Positions 10,527-21,889 are shown, counted from the stretch's first letter. The stretch is DNA of 64,000 nt from Amyelois transitella (GCF_032362555.1 NC_083505.1:645001-709000); one strand, 5' to 3'. Made by a program: numbers and translations. Notes: generated by a model from the sequence alone, not told the origin.

Positions 10527-13500
10527 ATGGGGGAGGGCGGGTCCCCGGGCGGCGGCGCGCGGCTGTCGCACACGTCGGAGAAGCACCCGCGCGCCATCCT
10601 CGGGGAGCTCTCAGCGCTGCGCCGCCACCGGGAGCTCTGCGATGTGGTGCTCAACGTCCACAACAGGAAGCTGTTCGCTCATCGGTCAGTGCTTGTTTTT
10701 TTTACAAAAGGAATTGTGAGCGCCAACATTAGGAAGTATGCTAGTAAGGAATGGTAGATGGTGGAAGACATACATACGATGACGTCATTATCACTTTGAC
10801 AGAGATTTTAAGAAAATGAATTTGAACATAGCTGTCAGTTGAAGCGCAGCGGAACGCATTTGGTCAAACCCCATTTTCGTGTGAGTTTGGGAAAGTTTCT
10901 TGAAATTATGCACACACAGAAGATATGTTTTATCATTGAAAAAAAAAAAACGATACTTTAATTTGTAATTAAATACTTCACTTTGAAGTGCAATAGACAA
11001 GCACCCTTTCTTATGGGATTTGCAATAAGGAGTATGCAGTTATTATGAAAATAGAGTTTTGTAAACCTTGACTACTATTAACATTAATTACAAACAAAAT
11101 TTTTCATTTTTGTACTTTCCAATTCCAGGGTCATTCTCTCAGCATGCAGTCCATACTTCCGAGCGATGTTCACGGGAGAGCTGGCTGAGTCCAGGGCGAC
11201 TGAGGTGACCATTCGGGACGTGGATGAACAAGCCATGGAACAACTGGTGGAATTCTGTTACACAGCTCACATCGTCGTTGAAGAGAGCAATGTGCAGGTA
11301 AATAATCTGTTCTTGCTACATTAGTTTGAGTGCTATCCTATGCTCTTGGTGTGAGGGAAAACATCGTGAGGAAACCGGCATATTCAATCAACTGAATTAT
11401 GATCCAATAAGAGTTAGATTCTCTTGTAATGGTTGTAGAGGTGAGATGGGGTTTGCTTTGTGTAAAAATCTAACTTACCCTATCTTGAGTCATGGTCAAA
11501 ATGGCGGGAATAACTCCAGTAAGAACGTTTGGTAATATAGAAAAAAAAAAGAATTAGAAAAGAGATAATTTTTAAAATTCATTGTTTAAAGACAACCTTT
11601 ATTGGCCTAGTCTTACAATTGTAAAGAGAGCGCTAAAGACGAGGATTTAAAAGCGGATAGCGAGGTACTTAACATCGTGAGCGCTGAAGTAGACCAAAGG
11701 AGACAGTCTGCGCAGGGGAGACCGCAGATTTACAACGTCACCTCTGTGCCTTGTGTTTCCCCCTTCCATCAGTGTGCCCCGTGCGCAGGCGCTGCTGCCG
11801 GCCGCGTGCCTGCTGCAGCTGCAGGAGATCCAGGACGTGTGCTGCGAGTTCCTCAAGCGGCAACTGGACTGCTCCAACTGCCTCGGCATCAGGGCCTTCG
11901 CCGACACGCACTCCTGTCGGGAACTCCTCAGGATAGCCGACAAATTCACACAGCAAAACTTCCCCGAAGTGAGTGGAACAATCACCTGAGGGGTTGGTGC
12001 AAGTTTTAAATCAAAAATTCTAAAATCAAATTTGTATCGGATTGTATTAGTGCCATCATGTTGTCACTAGATGGCGCTGATTAAATCACAGACAAATTCG
12101 CGTTTACCTGCAAGATTTTTTTTGTTTTAGTGTGTTTGCACTAACCCCTCTGTTATCTTTATGACTAGGCTATTTAAAAAAGTAAAAAAAAAACTAATTT
12201 TATCGATTTTTGGTGATTAGCACTTAGTCTCCACACACTTGACGTTTAGCGAGCGTCGTTGTCTGCATTGTGTCGTTCGTAGCGGTAATGTGCATCTTTA
12301 AATGCAAAAGGTTGCTTGTAAAACAAATCGGACAAGCGTATTGATTCAAGTAGCTCTTAAACCTAATTTTGCTTACGATCTGGGATGATTTTTCAATATA
12401 AAAATATATATCTTTGACACTTGCTTGTTTGTTAAACGGCCTCTGTGACGCAGCTGTAGTACGCTTGTCTGTGACTGTGGAGGGCCCGGGTTCGAATCCC
12501 GGCCAGGGCATAATGTGAAAAGAACTTTTCTGATTGGCCTGGGTCTTGGATGTTTAACTATATAAGTATTTATTATAAAATATAGTATCGTTGAGTTAGT
12601 ATCTCGTAACACAAGTCTCGAACTTACTTCGAGGCTAACTCAACTCTGTCTAAAATGTCCCTTATTATATTTATCTATACTAATATTATAAAGCTGAAGA
12701 GTTTGTTTGTTTGTTTGTTTGAATGCGCTAATATCAGGAACTACTGGTTCGAATTGAAAATTATTTTTTGTGTTGAATAGACCATTTATCGAGGATTTAG
12801 GCTATATAATATCACGCTGCAACTATAAGGAGCGAAAAATAATGGAAAATGTGAAAAAAATAACGGGGTAAATTATTCATCCTTGAGGGCTTCAATGATG
12901 CCCAAAATAACTATTCCACGCGGACGGACGAAGTCGCGGGCACAGCTAGTTTATTTACATTTATTAACATGTTTAACCACCGCCCCTTTGCAGGTGATGG
13001 AGAGCGAGGAGTTCCTGCTGCTGCCCGCGGCGCAGCTCATCGACATCGTGTCCTCGGACGAGCTCAACGTGCGCTCCGAGGAGCAGACCTTCCAGGCGGT
13101 CATGTCCTGGGTCAAGTACAACGTGGCCGAGAGGCGGCAGCATCTCGCACAGGTACAACTGATAAATACTTAAACCTTCTGCTTCCTCCTGGCTTTAGTC
13201 CCGGTTGCATCCTCATGTGCCGTGTGGTTCCCGGCACCAATAAAAAAAAAAAAGAATAGGACTACTCCATCTCGTTCCCATGGATGTCGTAAAAGGCGAC
13301 TAAGAGATAGGCTTATAAACTTGGGATTCTTCTTTTAGGCGATGGGCTAGCAACCCGTCACTATTTGAATCTCAATTCTATCATTAAGCCAAACAGCTGA
13401 ACGTGGCCTATCAGTCTTTTCAAGACTGTTGGCTCTGTCTACCCCGTAAGGGATGGAGACGTGATCGTATGTATGTATGTATGCATCCTCACCACTTTGG

Positions 13501-16500
13501 TGAGGAGTCCGGGGTATGCCTTTGACCGTGGATCCTGGATTGGGTGAGTTAGTTGTTTACACATAGAGACTACCATCTGATCAAATATTATGGTTATCTC
13601 CCTTCCCTACTATCCTCTCTTGTCTGACTTGACGCGCTAGTACTAGGTTGGCTGAAATTAAACTCCTGTGCATCTCTTAGATTGAATGTAATATATAACA
13701 CATGCAATGTCTACAGTCCTCCCTATCATCGTATTAGCCGCATTTTCATGGTAAAATGATGGAGTCGTCCTATTCTTCCTTTTTGTTGGTTATAAATACA
13801 TACATACATGTAATCACGTTTATATCCCTTGCGAGATTGATAGAGACAACCGACTTCAAAAGGCTGATAGGCCGCATTGAACTATTTAGCTTAATGCTAG
13901 AATTGACATTTAAATAGTGACTGACTGCTTGCTAGCCCGTCGCCTCACTTGCGAGGTAGACAGAGACAACAAACTTGAAATAACTGATAGGCCACATTGA
14001 GCTATTAAGCTTAATGCTAGAATTGACATTGAAATAGTGACAGGTCGCTAGCCCTATCCCTTTATTGGGTGCCCCCAGGTGCTGCAGCACGTGCGCCTGC
14101 CGCTGCTGAGCCCCAAGTTCCTGGTGGGCACGGTGTCGGCGGAGCTGCTGGTGCGCGCGGACGACGCGTGCCGCGACCTGCTGGACGAGGCCAAGAACTA
14201 CCTGCTGCTGCCGCAGGAGCGCCCGCTCATGCAGGGGCCGCGCACGCGCCCGCGCAAGCCCACCCGCAGAGGTATGCTACTCTACTGACGGTCGGCACGG
14301 ATTGGCTGATGGCGAGTGACGTCATGAAGGCGCAAAATTAGTTCCCCGGGCATCACACCAGCCTGCAGGAAGATCTTCCCTTTACCTGAATTATTACTAG
14401 CCTAAATCCAACTACCAGTGTACACTTTCTTATATTGTTCTGATTATTGTTGACACCGCACGTCGCGGGTTCAAATCTCGCCCAGGGTATGATGAGAAAC
14501 TAAGTTATTCTGATCTGCCTGGGTCAAACATTCGAAATGTTTGACTTGGTATCTTGTGACACACGTCTCGAACCTACTTTGAGATGAACTCAATCTGTGT
14601 AATCTTTGTTCCATATAAATTGTCATTTTTTTTAAACTTCAGTGCTTTTTACAGTTCGTCTTTCAAATAAGGTTATTTCCCCCTCCACAGGCGAGGTGCT
14701 ATTCGCAGTGGGCGGCTGGTGTTCCGGCGACGCCATCGCGTCCGTGGAGCGCTTCGACCCGCAGACGTCGGAGTGGAAGATGGTGGCGCCCATGTCCAAG
14801 CGGCGGTGCGGCGTCGGGGTGGCGGTGCTGCACGACCTGCTGTACGCCGTGGGGGGGCACGACGGCCAGAGCTACCTCAACAGCATCGAGAGATACGACC
14901 CCCAGACCAACCAGGTGACTCTCCGGGGATAGCCAGAGCTCTCAATGAAGATGGTGGCGCCCATGTCCAAGCGGCGGTGCGGCGTCGGGGTGGCGGTGCT
15001 GCACGACCTGCTGTACGCCGTGGGGGGGCACGACGGCCAGAGCTACCTCAACAGCATCGAGAGATACGACCCCCAGACCAACCAGGTGACTCTCCGGGGA
15101 TAGCCAGAGCTCTCAATGAAGATGGTGGCGCCCATGTCCAAGCGGCGGTGCGGCGTCGGGGTGGCGGTGCTGCACGACCTGCTGTACGCCGTGGGGGGGC
15201 ACGACGGCCAGAGCTACCTCAACAGCATCGAGAGATACGACCCCCAGACCAACCAGGTGACTCTCCGGGGATAGCCAGAGCTCTCAATGAAGATGGTGGC
15301 GCCCATGTCCAAGCGGCGGTGCGGCGTCGGGGTGGCGGTGCTGCACGACCTGCTGTACGCCGTGGGGGGGCACGACGGCCAGAGCTACCTCAACAGCATC
15401 GAGAGATACGACCCCCAGACCAACCAGGTGACTCTCCGGGGATAGCCAGAGCTCTCAATGAAGATGGTGGCGCCCATGTCCAAGCGGCGGTGCGGCGTCG
15501 GGGTGGCGGTGCTGCACGACCTGCTGTACGCCGTGGGGGGGCACGACGGCCAGAGCTACCTCAACAGCATCGAGAGATACGACCCCCAGACCAACCAGGT
15601 GACTCTCCGGGGATAGCCAGAGCTCTCAATGAAGATGGTGGCGCCCATGTCCAAGCGGCGGTGCGGCGTCGGGGTGGCGGTGCTGCACGACCTGCTGTAC
15701 GCCGTGGGGGGGCACGACGGCCAGAGCTACCTCAACAGCATCGAGAGATACGACCCCCAGACCAACCAGGTGACTCTCCGGGGATAGCCAGAGCTCTCAA
15801 TGAAGATGGTGGCGCCCATGTCCAAGCGGCGGTGCGGCGTCGGGGTGGCGGTGCTGCACGACCTGCTGTACGCCGTGGGGGGGCACGACGGCCAGAGCTA
15901 CCTCAACAGCATCGAGAGATACGACCCCCAGACCAACCAGGTGACTCTCCGGGGATAGCCAGAGCTCTCAATGAAGATGGTGGCGCCCATGTCCAAGCGG
16001 CGGTGCGGCGTCGGGGTGGCGGTGCTGCACGACCTGCTGTACGCCGTGGGGGGGCACGACGGCCAGAGCTACCTCAACAGCATCGAGAGATACGACCCCC
16101 AGACCAACCAGGTGACTCTCCGGGGATAGCCAGAGCTCTCAATGAAGATGGTGGCGCCCATGTCCAAGCGGCGGTGCGGCGTCGGGGTGGCGGTGCTGCA
16201 CGACCTGCTGTACGCCGTGGGGGGGCACGACGGCCAGAGCTACCTCAACAGCATCGAGAGATACGACCCCCAGACCAACCAGGTGACTCTCCGGGGATAG
16301 CCAGAGCTCTCAATGAAGATAATGTAGACAATGTGCATTCGTCCACGATTTAGATTTAAGAGATCCATATTTGTAAATTGACGTCCGGTCAAAATGCGGC
16401 AGTGTAGTTTGTTCCGCCCCTTCTTCTACACATGCGCTTTGGAAGCGGTAATAGTTATATGTTATTAGATTTAAGTGATGTGACGTCAATAAGTGATACC

Positions 16501-19413
16501 TTGTATCCAATTTTGAAAATAAATTTATTCTATTCTATTCTCAATGAAGATCTGTCAGACATCTGAGAGACGATTTGGTAAAAATGTGGTGGTGTTACAC
16601 GATATGATTTTCAAAACCACTTGGTTTTTCAACAGGGATAAGCAGAGCTATCAGATGCCTGTAGTTTATTACAACATGTAGTTTGACTATTTTGTCCTTA
16701 ACAATATATATATATTTATGGATGTCGTAAAAGGCGACTAAGGAATAGGCTTACAAACTTGGGATTCTTTTTTGGGCGATGGGCTAGCAACCTGTCACTA
16801 TTTGAATCTCAATTCTATCATTAAGCCACATAGCTGAATGTGGCCATTCAGTCTTTTCAAAACTGTTGGCTCTGTCTACCCCGCAAGGCATAGACGTGAC
16901 CATATGTATGTATGTAATATACGTAATACCTCTCTCCCTTTGGCAGTGGTGCGGCGCGGTGGCGCCGACGTCTTCATGCCGCACGTCCGTCGGCGTTGCC
17001 GTGCTGGACGGAGCCTTGTACGCGGTGGGCGGGCAAGATGGCGTGCAGTGCCTCAACCACGTGGAGCGGTACGACCCCAAGGAGAACCGCTGGACCAAGG
17101 TCAGGGTCACGTGTTTGCAAGTTTCCAGTTGCACTCTTCTTCGTTCTCACCTTTCTCTCTCTCTAAAGAACCCTGGCTGTATCTTTGACCATGAACCTGG
17201 ATTGTTTAACAAAGTCATGTTTTCACATGAAACGAAACAAAATAGGACCACTCCATATCTTTCCTGTACATACATACATACATATAATCACGTCTATATC
17301 CCTTGCGGGGTAGACAGAGCCAACAGTCCTGAGCGGACTGATAGGCCACGTTCAGCTATTTGGCTTTAAGATAGAATTGAGATTCGAATAGTGACAAGTT
17401 GCTAGCCTATCGCCTAAAAAAAGAATCTCAAGTTTGTAAGCCTATCCCTTAGTCGCCTTTTACGACATCCATGGGAAAGAGATGGAGTGGTCCTATTCTT
17501 TTTTGTATTGGTGCCGGGAACCACACGGCACTCTTTCCTATGGATGTCGTAAAAGGCTATTTAGGGGCGCTTATAAACTTGGGATTCTTCTTGTAAGCGA
17601 GAGGTTAGCAACCTGTCACTACTAGAATCTCAATTCCATCATAATGCCAAACAGTTAAACGTGGCCTATCAGTCTCTTTAATACTGTTGGCGCTGTCTAC
17701 CCCGCAAGGGACATAGACGTGACTGAATGTATGTATGAAAACGACTTTCATCTGGCCTCTGCAAACTTCACAGAACCAAACTTTATTATGATCATGGTTA
17801 CATTTGTAGGTCCATTTATGTGCCTCACGGTAAAAGTATCGGTTATCACCCAAACTAATGTGTTGCAGGTGGCAGCCATGACGACGCGGCGGCTGGGCGT
17901 GGCCGTGGCCGTGCTGGGCGGCCAGCTGTACGCCGTGGGGGGCTCCGACGGCCAGGCGCCGCTCAACACGGTGGAGCGCTACGACCCGCGCAGCAACAAG
18001 TGGGCGCCCGTAGCGCCCATGTCCACGCGCCGCAAACACTTGGGCTGCGCGGTCTACGACGGGCAGATCTACGCCGTGGGCGGCAGGGACGATTGCACGG
18101 AGCTGTCTTCTGCGGAGAGGTGGGGTGTCGTAGCCGATGTGAGAACGTCGTAGCAGCCAATACCGTATCCGACGAGAGGGTCGTAGCAGCTACGACCGTC
18201 GTAGCAGCCAATACCGTAGTCGACAAGAGTGTCGTAGCACCTAATGTATTGACGCTTATAGTATAATGTAGAAGCTAAAATTTTAACGTAGTCGCTAAAA
18301 TCCTAGTAGAAACACGTGGGCGCCCGTAGCTTCCATTTCTGCGAGGCGCAAACACTTGGGCTGCGCGGTCTACGACGGACAGATCTACGCCGTGGGCGGC
18401 AGGGACGATTGCACGGAGCTGTCTTCTGCGGAAAGGTGAGACGTCGTAGCCGATGTGAGAACGTCGTAGCAGCCAATACCGTATCCGACAAGAGGGTCGT
18501 AGCAGCTACGACCGTCGTAGCAGCCAATACCGTAGTCGACAAGAGTGTCGTAGCACCTAATGTATTGACGCTTATAGTATAATGTAGAAGCTAAAATTTT
18601 AGACGTAGTCGCAAAATCCTAGTAGAAACACTTGGGCTGCGCGGTCTACGACGGACAGATCTACGCCGTGGGCGGCAGGGACGATTGCACGGAGCTGTCT
18701 TCTGCGGAGAGGTGGGGTGTCGTAGCCGATGTGAGAACGTCGTAGCGCACACTGAGAACGTGTAGCAGCTACGATCGTAGCAGCCAATACCGTAGCCGAC
18801 GAGTGTCATATAGGAAGTATCGTAGTCCCGAATGTGGTCCAATAAAATGTGATAAAAATGTTGTAGCTCCAACTAATTATATTATAGTCGCATTGTAATT
18901 GTAACCGATAAGAAAGTCGTAGTGTAATACGAGGACTAATAAAGTGTACATACTTGCGTCTTTATTATTGAGGCAGTAAAATTAGTACGAGTAGTATTTT
19001 TGTAAAAAAAAAAAATATTTCCTCATGACAGATTTTTTTTTTCATATTCTTAATTAACTACTGTTTCTTCATCGCCTAATATTGTTTTTATGAAAATATG
19101 TTTTATTTGCAGAAATTTATTATGTTTTTGATTAAAAAATATTTTAACTAAACAAACACTTTTTTTCTGACCCTACGATCTGTCACTTCAAATGGATGAC
19201 GCCATTTTAGATTAGTTGCTTTATTAAAAGGGATGACAGTAGTCGTAATACACGCTAACAATAAAGAGAAAAGATTTTTATTTTTGTATATTAATAACGT
19301 GTAAACTCAAAAACCACACGACTGATTTTCACGAAATTTGATACAGATATAAAAAAAAACTTCCGACACTGATCAAGTTTATGTTTTTCCTTCAATTTCC
19401 CGCGCAAAATCTA

Positions 19414-19480
<67 letters not shown>

Positions 19481-21367
19481 GTATTTGTCCCCCAGATACG
19501 AGCCGAGCACGGACTCGTGGTCGCCGGTGGTGGCGATGACGTCGCGGCGGTCGGGCGTGGGGCTCGCCGTGGTCAACGGGCAGCTCTACGCCGTGGGCGG
19601 CTTCGACGGCACCGCCTATTTGAAGTCCATTGAGGTAACTATGGTTGCGTCTAAGAAATGGCAGTCCGGCTTAGGCTCCTTCCTGACTTGGCGGTGCGGT
19701 ATCGGTATGCGGTAATTTATATTTTACCGCGACTTTACTAATGTCGCTCAGATCTTCTCACTAGGCGGTATACTGTCGGTATGCTTTCGGTATAAAACAG
19801 TAGGATCTTGGCGGAATCGTTCTTTCCGCCGCCATTTTGTTTACCAAATACACGCGGTGTGCGCTCGGCATGCAGGCTTTTACTGGCTGTCCGACCCGCG
19901 ACGCGATATGCCGCAAGCTTATCAGGACGCGTGCATTCAAATATAGGCGCTCGGTAAGCTTTCGGTACCGATGCGGTATACCGAAACGAAACCGCACCGC
20001 CAAGTCAGGAAGAGGCCTTAGTGTGTAGTAGTCGAGGATTTCAGTTTAATGCTTGTTCTAAATTTAAATTCAAATTTAAAATTTTTTTGTCATTACTCGC
20101 CGTGTACTGTCTGGCTTTGTATGTACCTAGTCGACGATTTTGGTTTAATGCTTGAGTTTTCTCAAAATTCAAATTCTAATTCAAAATTCAAATTTTTAGT
20201 CATTATTATGGGACTCTTCATATCACTTAATAATTGTCATATCATTTTGGTTGACGTCAAATAAATTACCTACTAAGTTTACTGCTGCTTCCAAAGCGTC
20301 AGTGCAGAAGACGCGGTAACAAACTGCACTGCAGCATTTTCTTCAACAACGTCAACTTGACAACTGAGAGCAGTGTAGCCCGATCTTCGCTGACGGTACA
20401 CATAATGTCATCCTAATCTGAAGACATCCCTTATTTTGAAAATGAAATATACTTAACGCTAGTAGGTATTATATACTGTGTGTCCTGTTGTCATCGGCAG
20501 GTGTTCGACCCGGAATCGAACCAGTGGCGGCTGTGCGGCGCCATGAACTACCGGCGGCTGGGCGGCGGCGTGGGCGTCATGCGGGCGCCCGACCACGACC
20601 ACCACTACATCTGGTCGGTGACACAAACCACTACTCGTATTATAAACCAGCCGTGCCCGCGACTCCGTCCGCGTGGAATGGTCATTTTGGGCATCATTGC
20701 TATCTTAAGCCCTCATGGGTGGAATAATTTTCCTAGTTTCATTCACAGTGCCGTGTGGTTCCCGGCACCAATGGAAAAAAGAATAGGACCACTCCATCTC
20801 TTTCCCATGGATGTTGTAAAAGGCGACTGAGGGATGGGCTTACAAACTTGGGATTCTTTTTTTTAGGCCTCGGGCTAGCAACCTGTCACTATTTGAATCT
20901 CAGTTCCATCAAAAAACCAAACAGCTGAACGTGGCCTTTCAGCCTTTTCAAGTCTGTTGGCTCTGTCTTCCCCGCAAGGGATATAGACGTGACCATATGT
21001 ATGTAATATTATAAACGCGTCACTATTTGAATCTTAATTCCATCATGAAGCCACACAGCTGAATGTGGCCTTTCAGTCTTTTCAAGACTGCTCTGTCTAC
21101 CCCGCTAGGGATAAAGACGTGACTATATGTATGTATGTTTGGTGTCAGTTCTTTCAGTAATTAAATTTTAAAGCTGTTTTAATAATTAAGCTTGCATGAA
21201 GAGAGTTATGAATGAGGATGAAGTGAAGGAAGTATGCAGAGATCGTGGCAAGTGGAAAGAGGTAGTCTCTGCCTACCCCTCCGGGTAAGAGGCGTGATTT
21301 TATGTGTGTATGTTTAATAATAAAATAAAATAATTGTTACAGGAACCGCAAAGATTCGGTGGTCTGA
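10527..21367 (+). CDS. dbo: diablo / KLHL20-type BTB-BACK-Kelch Cullin-3 adaptor, complete, 587 aa
   Basis: This is a substrate adaptor of Cullin-3 ubiquitin ligases: BTB binds Cul3 and the six-bladed kelch propeller binds substrate. Eleven exons chain in phase to exactly 588 codons: 10527-10684, 11129-11297, 11789-11968, 12994-13152, 14079-14271, 14691-14914, 16947-17099, 17869-18119, 19496-19634, 20501-20613 and 21343-21367. The ATG follows a CATACAG acceptor and opens [20 protein letters not shown]. Approximate domains are BTB 20-145 ([28 protein letters not shown]), BACK 150-280 ([13 protein letters not shown]) and kelch 287-580 (repeats of YAVGG, ERYDP and W). The tail YIWNRKDSVV is split by the last intron. 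The orthologue assignment is firm from near-identity to insect diablo motifs; human KLHL20 has about 609 residues. The intron after exon 6 holds an exon-derived tandem array and that after exon 8 holds two exon copies. AATAAA occurs at 21439 and 21465. Confidence 0.96.
12438..12665 (+). mobile_element. Family D tRNA-derived SINE
   Basis: The head is tRNA-like with a pol III A box (GACGCAGCTGTAGTACGC) and B box (GGTTCGAATCC). It is followed by a body containing ATAGTATCGTTGAGTTAGTA and a CTAACTCAAC end. Other copies are at 14450, 23690, 34905, 44198 and 45203. It lies in the diablo intron between exons 3 and 4. Confidence 0.85.
12668..12948 (+). repeat. RTE-like tail, full copy
   Basis: It runs from CTATACTAATATTATAAAGC to GTCGCGGGCACAGCTAGT and ends 45 bp before diablo exon 4. 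Confidence 0.75.
13217..13484 (+). repeat. Family A repeat, near full length
   Basis: This forward copy has the intact GTGCCGTGTG end and a TATGTATGTATG tail. It lies in the diablo intron between exons 4 and 5. Confidence 0.8.
13795..14062 (-). repeat. Two abutting reverse family A fragments
   Basis: GCTTAATGCTAGAATTGACA occurs at both about 13890 and 14010, so part of the element is duplicated in tandem just before diablo exon 5. Confidence 0.65.
14450..14626 (+). repeat. Family D SINE, 5'-truncated
   Basis: It begins at a B-box-like GGGTTCAAATC and continues through the family D body to CTCAATCTGTGTAA. Confidence 0.65.
14777..16315 (+). repeat. Nine-copy, 171-bp tandem array derived from diablo exon 6
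   Basis: The units begin at 14777, 14948, 15119, 15290, 15461, 15632, 15803, 15974 and 16145. Each is 138 bp of exon 6 (46 codons from [10 protein letters not shown] to RYDPQTNQ, one kelch module) plus 33 bp of the following intron. I see no differences between units. The first unit overlaps the functional exon; the other eight lie in the intron. Each keeps the exon's donor (CAG then GTGACT) and an in-frame TAG 15 nt later, and none has a normal acceptor. 171 is divisible by 3, so a shadow frame stays open through the whole array. Confidence 0.97.
16316..16538 (+). mobile_element. Family B SINE closing the kelch array
   Basis: This forward copy runs from AATGTAGACAATGTGCATTC to a TTCTATTCTATTC tail. 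It is flanked by the 13-bp direct repeat TCTCAATGAAGAT, so it is a target-primed insertion. Removing it restores the original intron sequence CAATGAAGATCTGTCAG, which shows where the array ends. Confidence 0.85.
17268..17736. repeat. Head-to-head family A pair in a diablo intron
   Basis: A reverse copy (17268-17533) meets a forward copy (17533-17736) at their GTGCCG ends. Together they form a large imperfect inverted repeat in the intron between exons 7 and 8. Confidence 0.7.
18310..18435 (+). pseudogene. Duplicated exon 8b of diablo (possible cassette exon)
   Basis: This copies the 3' half of exon 8 at an offset of 316 bp. It has an upstream TAGTAG acceptor, a donor (AG then GTGAGA) that looks better than the original GTGGGG, and 126 open bases in phase 2-2, so inclusion would insert 42 residues without a frame change. 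The encoded segment begins [18 protein letters not shown] and ends [12 protein letters not shown], a nearly full kelch blade lacking the YDP strand. It could be an alternative exon or a dead copy; transcript evidence is needed to decide. Confidence 0.55.
18626..18711 (+). pseudogene. Second duplicated, truncated exon 8 copy (8c)
   Basis: This third copy of the exon 8 end follows the same TCCTAGTAG flank but lacks 40 bp. At 86 bp it is frameshifting if spliced from the same acceptor, so it is probably dead. Confidence 0.7.
19417..19478. repeat. (TA)31 microsatellite next to the diablo exon 9 acceptor
   Basis: An uninterrupted TA tract of 62 bp ends 17 nt before exon 9. Only TTGTCCCCCAG separates it from the exon. 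Confidence 0.95.
20749..21006 (+). repeat. Family A repeat, full length
   Basis: This forward copy runs from GTGCCGTGTGGTTCCCGGCA to TATGTATGTA in the last diablo intron. A second, 5'-truncated copy follows directly at 21010-21135. Confidence 0.8.
21184..21311 (+). mobile_element. LINE 3' end (family C) fragment
   Basis: It encodes the tail of a non-LTR retrotransposon ORF, ending [13 protein letters not shown] then a stop in a shifted remnant. It has a TATG-type tail. Related fragments: 7643, 26172, 29518, 34428, 42990 (plus) and 46440, 47493 (minus). Confidence 0.65.
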
Positions 21368-21438
21368 CTGCACGCCTCCCTGTACATTTCCCCCTCCACT
21401 CTCTCAAGATAAGTCGTTACTCATTTTATTTTATTGTT

Positions 21439-21470
21439 AATAAATATATAATTGACTATTTATAAATAAA
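21439..21470 (+). promoter_or_regulatory. Polyadenylation signals of diablo
   Basis: AATAAA occurs at 21439-21444 and 21465-21470, 70-100 bp after the diablo stop codon. Confidence 0.5.
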
Positions 21471-21744
21471 TGAAATACAAATTTTAGGATATAATATGTT
21501 AAGTGTTTTATTTCTGATAGAATAAGCGTGGTGGGTTAGTATTGTAAAGGACTTAATATATTACGCCTTATTCCTTACATAAAGGCCATAAGCTGGGTTT
21601 ATCATACAATATGCACATATATATAAAAGCATTCAATTCAATATGCACGGAAAAGAGTTTTATGCCAATAGGGAGAGTAGAAATATCTAAGAAGTTAATG
21701 TCTGAACGAGAATATTTTAAGGACGAATAAATATGAGATGGACT

Positions 21745-21889
21745 AGTATAGACTGCAGTGTAGTGTGTTCCGCCGCTTCTTCTACACATGCGCTTTGGAA
21801 GCGGTAGTAGTTATAATTAGATTTAAGTGATGTGACGTCAATAAGTGATACCTTGTATCAATTTTGAAAATAAATCTATTCTATTCTAG
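21745..21889 (+). repeat. Family B SINE, 3' part
   Basis: This forward copy ends AATAAATCTATTCTATTCTA. It lies between the convergent ends of diablo and the thioredoxin-domain gene. Confidence 0.7.

Larger units (their letters stand above)
18120..18830 (+). repeat. TCGTAGC-rich intronic repeats duplicated with exon 8
   Basis: The intron blocks after each exon 8 copy (18120-18309, 18436-18625, 18712-18830) consist of irregular repeats of TCGTAGC and CGTAGCAGCCAATACCGTA, including the self-complementary GTCGTAGCAGCTACGAC. They were duplicated together with the exon end. Confidence 0.8.

Noticed and set aside
14719..16353. Very long plus-strand frame of 544 codons over the kelch array
   Set aside because: It is a shadow frame kept open because the 171-bp unit is a multiple of 3. 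The real kelch frame is offset from it and has a stop in each intronic unit.
20501..20830. Read-through end of diablo from exon 10 into the following repeat
   Set aside because: An in-phase donor at 20614 joining the 21343 acceptor gives YIWNRKDSVV and a total of exactly 588 codons, which fits the family better.
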